Shown here: positions 37,501-44,019 of the stretch, piece after piece
Position numbering within the stretch: position 1 is the first letter of the stretch
Layout: every line of letters begins with the position of its first letter
Assembly: GCF_042650645.1 (NCBI RefSeq)
Contig: NZ_JBHSBI010000002.1
Span: 124,001-188,000, forward strand
Direction: 5' to 3'
DNA length: 64,000 nt
From: Nonomuraea purpurea
Lineage (GTDB): Bacteria > Actinomycetota > Actinomycetes > Streptosporangiales > Streptosporangiaceae
The notes under the pieces: generated by a model
Database searches by the model: none
Told to the model about the DNA's origin: nothing
Seen by the model: only the letters and a program-made list of their open reading frames with translations
Translations under genes and position numbers: made by a program

Positions 37501-37702
37501 GCCCCGGTACTCCTTCTGGATCGACGGGCCCGGGTGGGGGGTGGAGAACTACGGGGTGGATCCCGACGTCGAGGTCGTGATCACCCCGCAGGACCGGACG
37601 GCGGGGCGGGACCCGCAGCTCGACAAGGCCATCGAGCTGGCGATGGCGGCCCTGGACGAACACCCGCCGGCCACCCCGCCGGAGCTGCCGCCGCTGACCT
37701 GA
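34556..37702 (+). CDS. Tricorn-type S41 protease
   Basis: A 1048-residue protease homologous to archaeal tricorn, a cytoplasmic enzyme that degrades peptides released by the proteasome. The N-terminal half carries the six- and seven-bladed beta-propellers (FSPDGARIAWTSNREGSPEVF and similar repeats). A charged linker rich in Lys/Asp follows near 530, then the core C1, a PDZ-like domain (GVAVRPGDAILAVGGRPVD) and the S41 core C2. The catalytic serine is in DEFSASDGDIVSAGIKARGLG and the oxyanion/C2 motif in VVDVRENGGGHLSELVLEKL. No signal peptide. TACTGT 6 nt before the GTG suggests leaderless transcription. Confidence 0.9.
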   Translation: MTNGAYLRYPHLHGDLVTFVADDDVWLAPLAGGRAWRFTADRVPVTHPRFSPDGARIAWTSNREGSPEVFAAGIDGPEGERLTYWGAATGVRGWSDEANVLAVSTANECGWMVRNWAYTVPLDGGPATRLPYGWVSDLAVSDAKVATVSPMWREPSQWKRYRGGTAGKIWVDAEGDGEFTRLFADSPAQYWAVSWVGERIVFLADIDGAGNLYSALPDGSDLRKHSSHEEFYARHAAGDGQRVVYSHAGDLWLLESLDAEPYKLDVRLGGPRPGRARRPAPMRIGAYSPDASGRASAVEIRGTAHWVTHRDGPAGVLRAQPGVRVRLPCVLDADGRAVWVSDAGGEDGLEIGTPGGEVRTLVGGQLGRVLELEAAPDGKHAAVATHDGRLLIVDLESGNIRQLDRTTEGDVSDLTFSPDSGWLAWVHPHRSPLSQIKIGRVDGTSVTDVTPVRFADSGPVFTKDGKHLAFLSVRTFDPVYDAHVFDLSFPVGCRPYIVPLQATTPSPFDPSLQGRGFNGEDDKPAKDDKKDDAPPRTEVDPEGIGSRVVPVPVPAGRYGNLRSAKDALLWLRYPLAGQLGDGTETTNEIVLERYDLKKRAKGELAREVRSFEVSGDGARLVTNGKNGLQTRAATEGDEVVTIDMDRVTVQLDPVAEWRQGFREAGRLMRDHFWREDMNGVDWQAVLDRYEPLVERIGTHSELIDVLWETQGELGTSHAYATASHGGYDPRRRQGLLGADLDRDADGVWRVRRILPGESSDHDARSPLLAPGVAVRPGDAILAVGGRPVDPVRGPLALLAGTAGQPVELTVRPASGGEPRRVVVSPISDETQLRYHDWVEGRRALVREASGGRLGYLHVPDMVASGWAQFHRDLRTEMAYDGLVVDVRENGGGHLSELVLEKLSRKVTAWERARGFEPTRYPQDSPRGPIVTIADEFSASDGDIVSAGIKARGLGPLVGTRTWGGVIGIDSRYTLVDGTRVTQPRYSFWIDGPGWGVENYGVDPDVEVVITPQDRTAGRDPQLDKAIELAMAALDEHPPATPPELPPLT

Positions 37703-37716
37703 CGCGCGGCCCGGTG

Positions 37717-38826
37717 TCAGGGGGTGCGGGCCAGGCGTTTGAGGATCTCGGCCAGCACGGGCTCGGTGGTGGCGAAGTTCAGCCGGACGTGGCCCGCGCC
37801 CCCGGGCCCGAAGCCGGCCCCGTCCGTCAGCCGTACCCGGGCCTCCCGCTCGATGACCTCCGCCATCCCCGGACGCCCGACCCCCAGCCACGCCAGATAC
37901 GTCGCCTCGGGGAGGCGGTAGGTGAACGGTTCCGGGAGCAGCCGGGCGATCGTCCGCCGGTTGCGGTCGAGCAGGGCCCGGGTGTCCTCCAGCCACGCGT
38001 CCCCGTGCCGCCAGGCGGCCACCGTCGCCTCGACGCCGAACAGGTTCGCCGAGCCGTACAGGAAGGGCGGCTGCGCCGACAGCGCCTCGCGCATGCCCCG
38101 ATGCCCGAGGTGCGCGACCGAGCAGCGGATGCCGCCCAGGTTGAACGCCTTGGTGGCCGACGTGATCGTCACGGTGCGTTCCGGGAGAATCGTGGCGAAC
38201 GGGATGTGCCGGTGCGGCTCGAAGGTCAGGTCCGCGTGGATCTCGTCGGCGATGACGAGCAGGTCGTGGCGTTCGGCCTGCTCGGCCAGGTGGGTCAGCT
38301 CGTCGCGGGTGAAGACCCTGCCGGTCGGGTTGTGCGGGTTGACCAGCAGCAGGACGCGGCAGCCGGAAAGGTCGGGAGTCTCGAAGCGCCAGGAGGTCCC
38401 GTCGGGTTCGAACCTGATGGGCCGCGGCGGCCGCCCCATGGTCTCCAGGGTCGTCAGGAACGGGGGATAGGCCGGGGTGTGCACGGCGACCGCGTCCCCC
38501 TGCCGGGTCCAGACCTGCAGGAGCACCTGGAGGGCCTGGTTGAGGTCGTTGAACGAGCGTACGAGCGAGGGGTCCGCCTGCCAGCCGTACCTGGCGGCCA
38601 TGCGCTCGGCGAACGCTTCGGCCAGGGGCCCGGCGTTGGGGTCCGTCAGCCAGGAGGGGTAGCCGAGATCTCCGGCGGCCCGCCGGCGCAGCGTCTCGAT
38701 CACTTCGGGGGCGGTGGGCAGGTCCATGTCGGCGATCCAGGCCGGGATCACACCGGGCTCGACATCCGTCCACTTAAGCCCGTCATGTGTGGACTTGAGG
38801 TATTCCGGGGTATATGCCTCATTCAC
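37717..38826 (-). CDS. MalY/PatB-type PLP aminotransferase / C-S lyase
   Basis: A 369-residue fold-type I PLP enzyme. The opening KWTDVEPGVIPAWIADMDLPTAPEVIETLRRRAAGDLGYPSW is diagnostic of the MalY/PatB group, which cleaves cystathionine or related C-S bonds. The Schiff-base lysine is in TITSATKAFNLGGIRCS and the PLP aspartate in LVIADEIHADL. It may supply homocysteine or act on other cysteine conjugates. GTG start with TAAAAT at 38833-38838, 6 nt upstream, again a leaderless arrangement. Confidence 0.87.
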   Translation of the reverse strand: MNEAYTPEYLKSTHDGLKWTDVEPGVIPAWIADMDLPTAPEVIETLRRRAAGDLGYPSWLTDPNAGPLAEAFAERMAARYGWQADPSLVRSFNDLNQALQVLLQVWTRQGDAVAVHTPAYPPFLTTLETMGRPPRPIRFEPDGTSWRFETPDLSGCRVLLLVNPHNPTGRVFTRDELTHLAEQAERHDLLVIADEIHADLTFEPHRHIPFATILPERTVTITSATKAFNLGGIRCSVAHLGHRGMREALSAQPPFLYGSANLFGVEATVAAWRHGDAWLEDTRALLDRNRRTIARLLPEPFTYRLPEATYLAWLGVGRPGMAEVIEREARVRLTDGAGFGPGGAGHVRLNFATTEPVLAEILKRLARTP

Positions 38827-38891
38827 TCCGTCATTTTAGGATTTTTCAATGTGATGAGGCGGCGAGGTCGATTGTGGCAGGCTGGGCGGCC

Positions 38892-39740
38892 ATGACGCCC
38901 CACCCGAAGATCGACGCCATCGTGGAGACCTACCTGTCGGTGGCCGACACGGAGGCTCCCGGGCTGGTGGAAGGGCTCTATCTGGAGGGCTCCGCCGCCC
39001 TGGGCGACTATCGGCCGGGGACGAGCGACGTGGACTTCGTGGCGGTGACCACGGCGGAGCCGCCGTTCGAGGTGCTGGAGCGCATTCACCTCCGGCTCGG
39101 GGCGTATCCGTTCGAGGGCGTCTACCTGACCTGGGACGACCTCAACCGCGACCCCTCAGAGCTGGGAGTACGGCCCAGGGCGCACGCCGGCCGGCTCAAC
39201 CGCAGGGGCGGCGTCAACCCGATCACCTGGCACACGCTGGCCCAGCACGGCCTCACCTGCCGTGGACCCAAACCAGACGAGCTGGAGATCTGGAACGATC
39301 CGGGTGCCCTGGCCGCCTGGACGGACGACAACCTCGACCTCTACTGGCGCCGCCTGGTCGCCCGCGCCTCCCGCCTGGCCTCACCCTGGGGGCTGACCTG
39401 CCTCGGGGCGTACGGGGCGATGTGGGTGGTCACGGGCGTCGCCCGCCTGCACTACACGCTGTCCACCGGCGAGATCACCTCGAAGACGGGCGCGGGCCTG
39501 CACGCGTTGGAGGCGTTCCCCGAGCGTTGGCACCAAGTGGTGAACGAGGCGCTGCGTCTGCGCGAGGACGACAGCGCGCTGCCCTCGCTCGCGGGCGCGG
39601 TCTCGGGGCTGGCAGACCACTTCGGCACGCCCCGGCGCTCGCTGTACGCCTCGCCGTTCGAACGCCGGCGTGACGTGCTCGCCTTCGCCGACGAGGTGAT
39701 CAAATCCGCCCACGCCCTCTACACCCGCCGCCCCCGGTAG
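38892..39740 (+). CDS. Nucleotidyltransferase (aminoglycoside adenylyltransferase-like, DUF4111 type)
   Basis: A 282-residue protein of the nucleotidyltransferase fold. The signature GSAALGDYRPGTSDVDFVAV gives the GS motif and the DxD metal ligands. The C-terminal helical domain resembles AadA-type adenylyltransferases, which AMP-modify streptomycin or spectinomycin, but environmental homologues need not confer resistance. The frame is open back to 38814; a GTG at 38874 is an alternative start. Confidence 0.72.
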   Translation: MTPHPKIDAIVETYLSVADTEAPGLVEGLYLEGSAALGDYRPGTSDVDFVAVTTAEPPFEVLERIHLRLGAYPFEGVYLTWDDLNRDPSELGVRPRAHAGRLNRRGGVNPITWHTLAQHGLTCRGPKPDELEIWNDPGALAAWTDDNLDLYWRRLVARASRLASPWGLTCLGAYGAMWVVTGVARLHYTLSTGEITSKTGAGLHALEAFPERWHQVVNEALRLREDDSALPSLAGAVSGLADHFGTPRRSLYASPFERRRDVLAFADEVIKSAHALYTRRPR

Positions 39741-40363
39741 CCGCGCCGTCCCAACTGCCGGGCTGCAGTAGTACTGCACAGCGGCGTCAGGCGCATTGAC
39801 GGCGGATCCCGCCCTGACGAACCCGGCCACCCAGACCTCCCAGGTCCAGGGTCCGCACCCCCTGGATCTGGCTGGACAGGGAACCTCGCGGGCTTCGAGG
39901 GAGCGTGCGAGGGTTCTGCGGAGCGCGGTGTAGAGATGCCGTCAATATTCGGGCTGCGGTCGTATGAATCTCGTCAAGGGCGGTCGAAACCCTCCAATAT
40001 GGGGATTTACTGGGTTTAGGCGTCCGGATTACGACGGCCGCCGCGGCTGTTGACCGAGGCGACGCTCGACGCGCCGGGGGTGATCGCGTGGAGCGGTCCG
40101 GCTTCGGCCGCTGCTGTTCCCTTCGATGAGAACGACAGGCGTCCGGATCCGCGACGTTGACAGAAACAGGCGTTGACGAGGAATAGGCGTACTGGACGGC
40201 GTTCACCGGGCCGAAGGCCACGGAGTTCGTCTCCGGCCGAACCTCACCATCCCGCTCCAGGCTTCGGCCGTGCGGGCTGGGCCTGGCGGGGGGTGGAGAC
40301 CCCTGAGGCGTCTTGTCCGAACGGGCGGTCATGCCGACGGCCCGCACCTTTCGGAGAATGGAC
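39741..40363. other. 620-bp region without a supported gene
   Basis: Base composition is less GC-rich than in neighbouring genes and no frame shows the local codon bias. It contains a 15-bp near-perfect palindrome TGCAGTAGTACTGCA (39764-39778), a 12-bp direct repeat AGGCGTCCGGAT at 40018 and 40137, and leads into a histidine kinase lacking its sensor. It may be a decayed two-component or regulator gene; I cannot identify any remnant with certainty. Confidence 0.4.
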
Positions 40364-41071
40364 ATGAACGCAATTCGCGCGGGCCCGCCTACGGAGAAGG
40401 ATCTGGCTCAGCGCCGGTTCGCCGCCGCCGTCGCCCATGAACTACGTACGCCTCTCGCCGGGCTCAGGGCTGAGATCGAGGAGGCCCGGCTGCATCCCGG
40501 CGAGACCGATCTGCCACGGCTGTTGGACGCGGTGCTGCGCGGCGTCGCCCGGCTTGAGGCGATCACCGCCGATCTTTTCGTGCTCACGCAGGTCGCCGAC
40601 GGTGGGCACGTGCGGCGCCGCCCGATCGACCTTTCCGCCCTGGCCCGCGCCCACGCGGCCACGCCGGACACGGGCCCGCAGATCCGGTTGCGGGCCGCGG
40701 ACGAGGTCATCGTCGATGCGGTGCCCACGCTCCTCGACAGACTGGTGACGAATCTGCTCGACAACGCCCTTCGGTACGCCAAGTGCTCGATCCAGATCCA
40801 GGTCCGCCGGCACGGGGCCACGGCCGAACTCATCGTCACCGACGATGGGCCCGGCATTCCCGCCGCGGATCGCGAACGCGTCTTCGAGAGCTTCGCCCGG
40901 CTCGACAGCGCCCGCTGCCGCCGCCGCGGCGGTGCCGGCCTCGGCCTGGCCATCGCCCGCGACATCGCCCACGCGCACGACGGCACCCTTCACGTGGAGA
41001 GCGTCACCAGGGGCGGAGCCCGCTTCGTGCTCCGCCTCCCTGCCACTCGGCATGCCGACGGCCAATCATGA
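40364..41071 (+). CDS. Truncated or soluble histidine kinase
   Basis: About 235 residues containing only HisKA and HATPase domains. The H-box is RRFAAAVAHELRTPLAGLRAEIEEA with the phosphorylated histidine near 30. The N-box reads LVTNLLDNALRYA, followed by VTDDGPGIP and GGAGLGLAIARDIAHAHDGTL. There is no sensor, HAMP or transmembrane segment and no adjacent response regulator, unlike nearly all EnvZ/OmpR-type kinases. The ATG at 40364 has GGAG 7 nt upstream. It is either the intact 3' half of a kinase whose 5' part was lost or an orphan soluble kinase. Confidence 0.75.
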   Translation: MNAIRAGPPTEKDLAQRRFAAAVAHELRTPLAGLRAEIEEARLHPGETDLPRLLDAVLRGVARLEAITADLFVLTQVADGGHVRRRPIDLSALARAHAATPDTGPQIRLRAADEVIVDAVPTLLDRLVTNLLDNALRYAKCSIQIQVRRHGATAELIVTDDGPGIPAADRERVFESFARLDSARCRRRGGAGLGLAIARDIAHAHDGTLHVESVTRGGARFVLRLPATRHADGQS

Positions 41072-41137
41072 TCATTTGCCGCAGGTTGCCAGCGGGCCTC
41101 CCACGCGTGGAGGAGGCGCGGATCCCGCTTGCCGCTA

Positions 41138-41175
41138 TCCTAAATGACTGCATTGGCGATTTTGGTCATTTAGGA
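41138..41175. promoter_or_regulatory. TetR autoregulatory operator
   Basis: TCCTAAATGAC (41138-41148) and GTCATTTAGGA (41165-41175) are perfect inverted 11-mers separated by 16 bp. The right arm overlaps the ribosome binding site of the TetR gene at 41184. It is almost certainly the operator of that regulator, controlling the two-gene operon. Confidence 0.8.
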
Positions 41176-41183
41176 GGTTGGCT

Positions 41184-41822
41184 ATGGTCCGCCCCAGCGT
41201 CGACACCCATGTCATCCTCGACGCGGCCGCCCTGCTCATCGCCGAACAGGGCTTCGGCCGGGTGCGGATGGACGCGATCGCCGCACGCGCCGGGGTCGCG
41301 AAAGGCGTGCTCTACCTGCGGTTCGCCGACAAGGAAGAGTTGCTGCGCGCGGTCGTCGACCGCGAGCTCGTCCTGGCGACCCGTCGCTCGATCGAACTGG
41401 TGGAGGCAGACCCCCGCGGCGGCTCGTTCTCCCGCCTCTACCTCCACGCGGTGACCGCGCTGCACTCGCGCCCGGCACTGCTGCGCCTGTACCAGGAGTC
41501 CACCTCCCCGCTGCGGGGCCTGGCACAGGACGACGAGCGTGTCCGGGCACGAGAGCTCCTCGGGGCCGAGTTCATCCGCGCTCTCCAGGCGGAGGGGATC
41601 GTGGCGGCGGACCTGGATGCCGACGTCCTCGCCGCGAACCTCACCCTGTGGAACCAGGCGCTCGTCGCGCAGGCTCCCCGCACCGGCATCGACGCCCTCA
41701 TCCTCGGTATGGGCGAACTGATGGCACGCGCCGTCGACATCGGCGTGGCCGACACGAGTGCGGGCAAACGCGTCTTCGTCGCCTTCGCCGAGGCGCTGAT
41801 CTCCGAACGGGAGCGACCATGA
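41184..41822 (+). CDS. TetR family transcriptional regulator
   Basis: A 212-residue regulator. The DNA-binding domain covers residues 1-50: ILDAAALLIAEQGFGRVRMDAIAARAGVAKGVLYLRFADKEELLRA, in the normal family arrangement. GGAGG lies 6 nt before the ATG. The next gene, an alpha/beta hydrolase, starts within the stop codon (ATGA), so both are one operon behind the inverted-repeat operator. The likely ligand is the substrate or product of that hydrolase. Confidence 0.92.
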   Translation: MVRPSVDTHVILDAAALLIAEQGFGRVRMDAIAARAGVAKGVLYLRFADKEELLRAVVDRELVLATRRSIELVEADPRGGSFSRLYLHAVTALHSRPALLRLYQESTSPLRGLAQDDERVRARELLGAEFIRALQAEGIVAADLDADVLAANLTLWNQALVAQAPRTGIDALILGMGELMARAVDIGVADTSAGKRVFVAFAEALISERERP

Positions 41823-42700
41823 CCCACCTGATCCCCTCGGGCGCACGGGAACATCACATCTCCACCGGTGCCGGACGGCTTCGCGTGCTCCACGCCGATC
41901 CGGCCCAGCCGGACGCCGTCCCACTCGTGCTCATCCACGGGGGCGGGACGGACAACGCCGCGATCTCCTGGTACCGGCTCATCGAGCCACTGTCGGCCGA
42001 CCGCGAGGTGTGGGCGCCGGACCTGCCCGGATTCGGCGGCAGCATCGACGCCGCGCCCGCCGGTGGCCCGCGCGAGCTCGCCCGCGTCGTCGCCGAGGCC
42101 ATGACCGCGCTCGGGATCACGCAGGCCGTGGTGGCCGGTGTCTCCATGGGCGGCGACATCGCCCTCAACCTGGCCCTGGAGCATCCTCGTCGCGTCGCGG
42201 GCCTCATACTCGTCGCCCCGGGCGGGCTCGTACCGATCTTCCGCAACCGCACCGCGCACCTCGGGGCGTGGGCGGCGGCGCAGGCCCCCGACTGGTTGCT
42301 GCGACCGGCTTCCCGTTTCGCCAACCGCTTCTCGGGCGCCGCCATCCGGGCCATCGTCAAGGACCCGGCCGCGCTCCCGGCCGAGGTCGTCGACGAGTTC
42401 GTCCGCGAGGCCCGCAAACCGCGGGCCGGCCTGGGCTACGCCCGCTACAACCAGGCCACCCTCGGACGGCGCGGCATGCGCAACGACCTCACCGACCGGG
42501 TACACGAGATCAACGCGCCCACGTTGATCTTCCACGGCCAGGACGATCCCATCGTCGACCCGACCGGCTCGCGGCGCGCCGCCGACCGCATGCCCCATGC
42601 CCGTCTCGTCACCGTCCCTGACTGCGGGCACTGGGCACAGCTGGAGGCGCACGACCGCTTCTTGGCAGAGACGCAGGTGTTCCTCGACCAGTTCGCCTGA
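41819..42700 (+). CDS. Alpha/beta hydrolase
   Basis: A 293-residue serine hydrolase. The oxyanion stretch is LVLIHGGGTDNAAISWYRL, the nucleophile elbow GVSMGGDIAL, the acid in LIFHGQDDPIVD and the histidine in VPDCGHWAQLEAHDRF. The sequence style resembles C-C bond hydrolases (MhpC/BphD) and haloperoxidase-like enzymes, but the substrate is not assignable. It is cotranscribed with, and translationally coupled to, the TetR gene. Confidence 0.87.
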   Translation: MTHLIPSGAREHHISTGAGRLRVLHADPAQPDAVPLVLIHGGGTDNAAISWYRLIEPLSADREVWAPDLPGFGGSIDAAPAGGPRELARVVAEAMTALGITQAVVAGVSMGGDIALNLALEHPRRVAGLILVAPGGLVPIFRNRTAHLGAWAAAQAPDWLLRPASRFANRFSGAAIRAIVKDPAALPAEVVDEFVREARKPRAGLGYARYNQATLGRRGMRNDLTDRVHEINAPTLIFHGQDDPIVDPTGSRRAADRMPHARLVTVPDCGHWAQLEAHDRFLAETQVFLDQFA

Positions 42701-42783
42701 GCCGCTCCGATCGCCGGCTCGCGCTGTTTCCGCGCGATGCCGGGATGGCTTCTTCCGCCACCGGGACGAGCCACCCAGCTCCT

Positions 42784-42910
42784 TCAGGGGTCCTCGTCGG
42801 GTTCCGGGTCGCCGACCTCCCGCTGCGCCTGCAGCGCGGCGGCGTAGAGCTCATCGGTGAAGTCGCGCAGCGCGGCCACGCAGTTGGAGGGGATGCGCGT
42901 CGCCGGGCTT
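42784..42910 (-). pseudogene. Possible 3' gene remnant
   Basis: On the minus strand a stretch ending in TGA at 42784 reads RIPSNCVAALRDFTDELYA followed by AALQAQREVGDPEPDEDP, with the codon bias of real genes. Upstream, coherent sequence (YAVKATKPGD) continues only in another frame. This looks like a frameshifted or truncated gene end. Family not recognised. Confidence 0.35.
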
Positions 42911-42943
42911 GGTGGCCTTGACCGCGTACGCCCGACGGCCTAC

Positions 42944-43001
42944 TGACACTTTCGTGGCGGAGTCACTGACATTCAGTGGCAACGCACGACACTCTTGTGG
43001 C
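42944..43001. repeat. Three short terminal-like repeats, possible transposon end
   Basis: TGACACTTTCGTGGC (42944), TGACATTCAGTGGC (42967) and CGACACTCTTGTGGC (42987) are variants of one motif spaced 23 and 20 bp. Multiple short repeats of this kind occur at the ends of IS21-family elements. No transposase gene is near, so this would be a solitary end left by deletion. The assignment is inference. Confidence 0.4.
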
Positions 43002-43023
43002 ACTGGGCAATCAGCCCGTTGGC

Positions 43024-43050
43024 GGCCGGCCGGGGGTTGCCCGGCCGGCC
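43024..43050 (-). terminator. Strong hairpin after lexA
   Basis: GGCCGGCCGGG (43024-43034) and CCCGGCCGGCC (43040-43050) are perfect 11-bp arms with a 5-nt loop, 25 bp beyond the lexA stop codon. Confidence 0.65.
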
Positions 43051-43074
43051 AATCGGTTGTCATCGGCCAGTCGG

Positions 43075-43782
43075 CTACAACCGGCGTAGGACCGCTACCA
43101 CCTTGCCCAGCACGCTGGCCTCGTCGCCGGGGATCGGCTCGTAGTTGGCGTTGTGGGGGACCAGCCAGACGTGGCCGTCCTTGCGCTTGAAGGTCTTGAC
43201 CGTGGCCTCGCCCTCGATCATGGCGGCCACGATGTCGCCGCTCTCGGCCACAGGCTGCTGGCGTACGACCACCCAGTCGCCGTCGGCGATGGCCGCGTCG
43301 ATCATCGAGTCACCGGCGACCTGCAGGAGGAACAGCGTGCCCTCGCCGACAAGCTGCTTGGGCAGGGCGAAGACGTCCTCGACGCTCTCCTCGGCCAGGA
43401 TCGGCCCACCGGCGGCGATGCGGCCGACGAGCGGAACGTAGGCGGCCGTGGGACGGTTCACCGTGGGTTCGACGTCGGTGGCGTCGGGGTCGACCCACAT
43501 CACCGGCTCGCCGGGCAGGCGCACCTCGAGGGCGCGCGGCCGGTGCGGGTCGCGCCGTAGGTAGCCCTTGCGCTGCAGCGCCGTGAGCTGGTGCGACACG
43601 CTGGACGTGCTGGTCAGTTGAACCGCTTCGCCGATCTCGCGCATGGAGGGCGGATATCCGCGCTGTTGTACCGAGTCGCGGATCACTTCCAGGATCTTGC
43701 GCTGCCTGGGGGTGAGCCCCAGGGAGTCGCGTCGGCGCACCGCGAGGTCGCTGACCCCGTTTGCGTCATCCCGCTCGGTCAT
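43075..43782 (-). CDS. lexA: LexA, SOS response repressor
   Basis: A 235-residue repressor of the DNA-damage regulon that cleaves itself when RecA is activated. The winged helix is at residues 23-85 (LTPRQRKILEVIRDSVQQRGYPPSMREIGEAV, then SSVSHQLTALQRKGYLRR). The Ala-Gly cleavage site is A124-G125 in GRIAAGGP, the catalytic serine is S159 in VAGDSMIDAA and the lysine is K196 in GEATVKTFKR. A good SOS box lies upstream, so it is autoregulated. It is divergent from the LysM protein, as in other actinobacteria. Confidence 0.97.
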   Translation of the reverse strand: MTERDDANGVSDLAVRRRDSLGLTPRQRKILEVIRDSVQQRGYPPSMREIGEAVQLTSTSSVSHQLTALQRKGYLRRDPHRPRALEVRLPGEPVMWVDPDATDVEPTVNRPTAAYVPLVGRIAAGGPILAEESVEDVFALPKQLVGEGTLFLLQVAGDSMIDAAIADGDWVVVRQQPVAESGDIVAAMIEGEATVKTFKRKDGHVWLVPHNANYEPIPGDEASVLGKVVAVLRRL

Positions 43783-43881
43783 GCTCTTCCTCCTCGCCTG
43801 GCGGCCCGCCTCACCGGCGAACCTCCCGGTCCGTGGTCTCGATGTCGCACACAGCGACCGTATCGCTGTTGAAGATCATCT

Positions 43882-43897
43882 TCAAACAATTGTTCGA
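43882..43897. promoter_or_regulatory. SOS box (LexA binding site)
   Basis: TCAAACAATTGTTCGA differs from the actinobacterial consensus TCGAACNNNNGTTCGA at one position. It lies about 100 bp upstream of lexA in the divergent region. Confidence 0.85.
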
Positions 43898-43950
43898 GTC
43901 TTCCTCGAAATTGTCGCCAGCGTGGTGTACAACATCGTACGGGAGTTCGA

Positions 43951-43966
43951 TCGACACCGTGTTCGA
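43951..43966. promoter_or_regulatory. Second, weaker SOS-like box
   Basis: TCGACACCGTGTTCGA matches the LexA consensus except for two positions in the left half. It is closer to the LysM protein start and could place that gene under SOS control. Confidence 0.45.
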
Positions 43967-44019
43967 TTTGCTGATCTTTATTTGGCCTTTTCCTCGGGCC
44001 ACACGGCAGGAGGTCAACC

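Noticed and set aside
35855..38773. 972-codon minus-strand frame across the tricorn and MalY genes
   Set aside because: It runs antisense to tricorn and out of frame through MalY, with an Arg/Gly/Pro-rich composition and no motif.
39787..40365. 192-codon minus-strand frame
   Set aside because: Low-complexity Arg/Ser/Pro product, no ribosome binding site and no domain; not supported as a gene.
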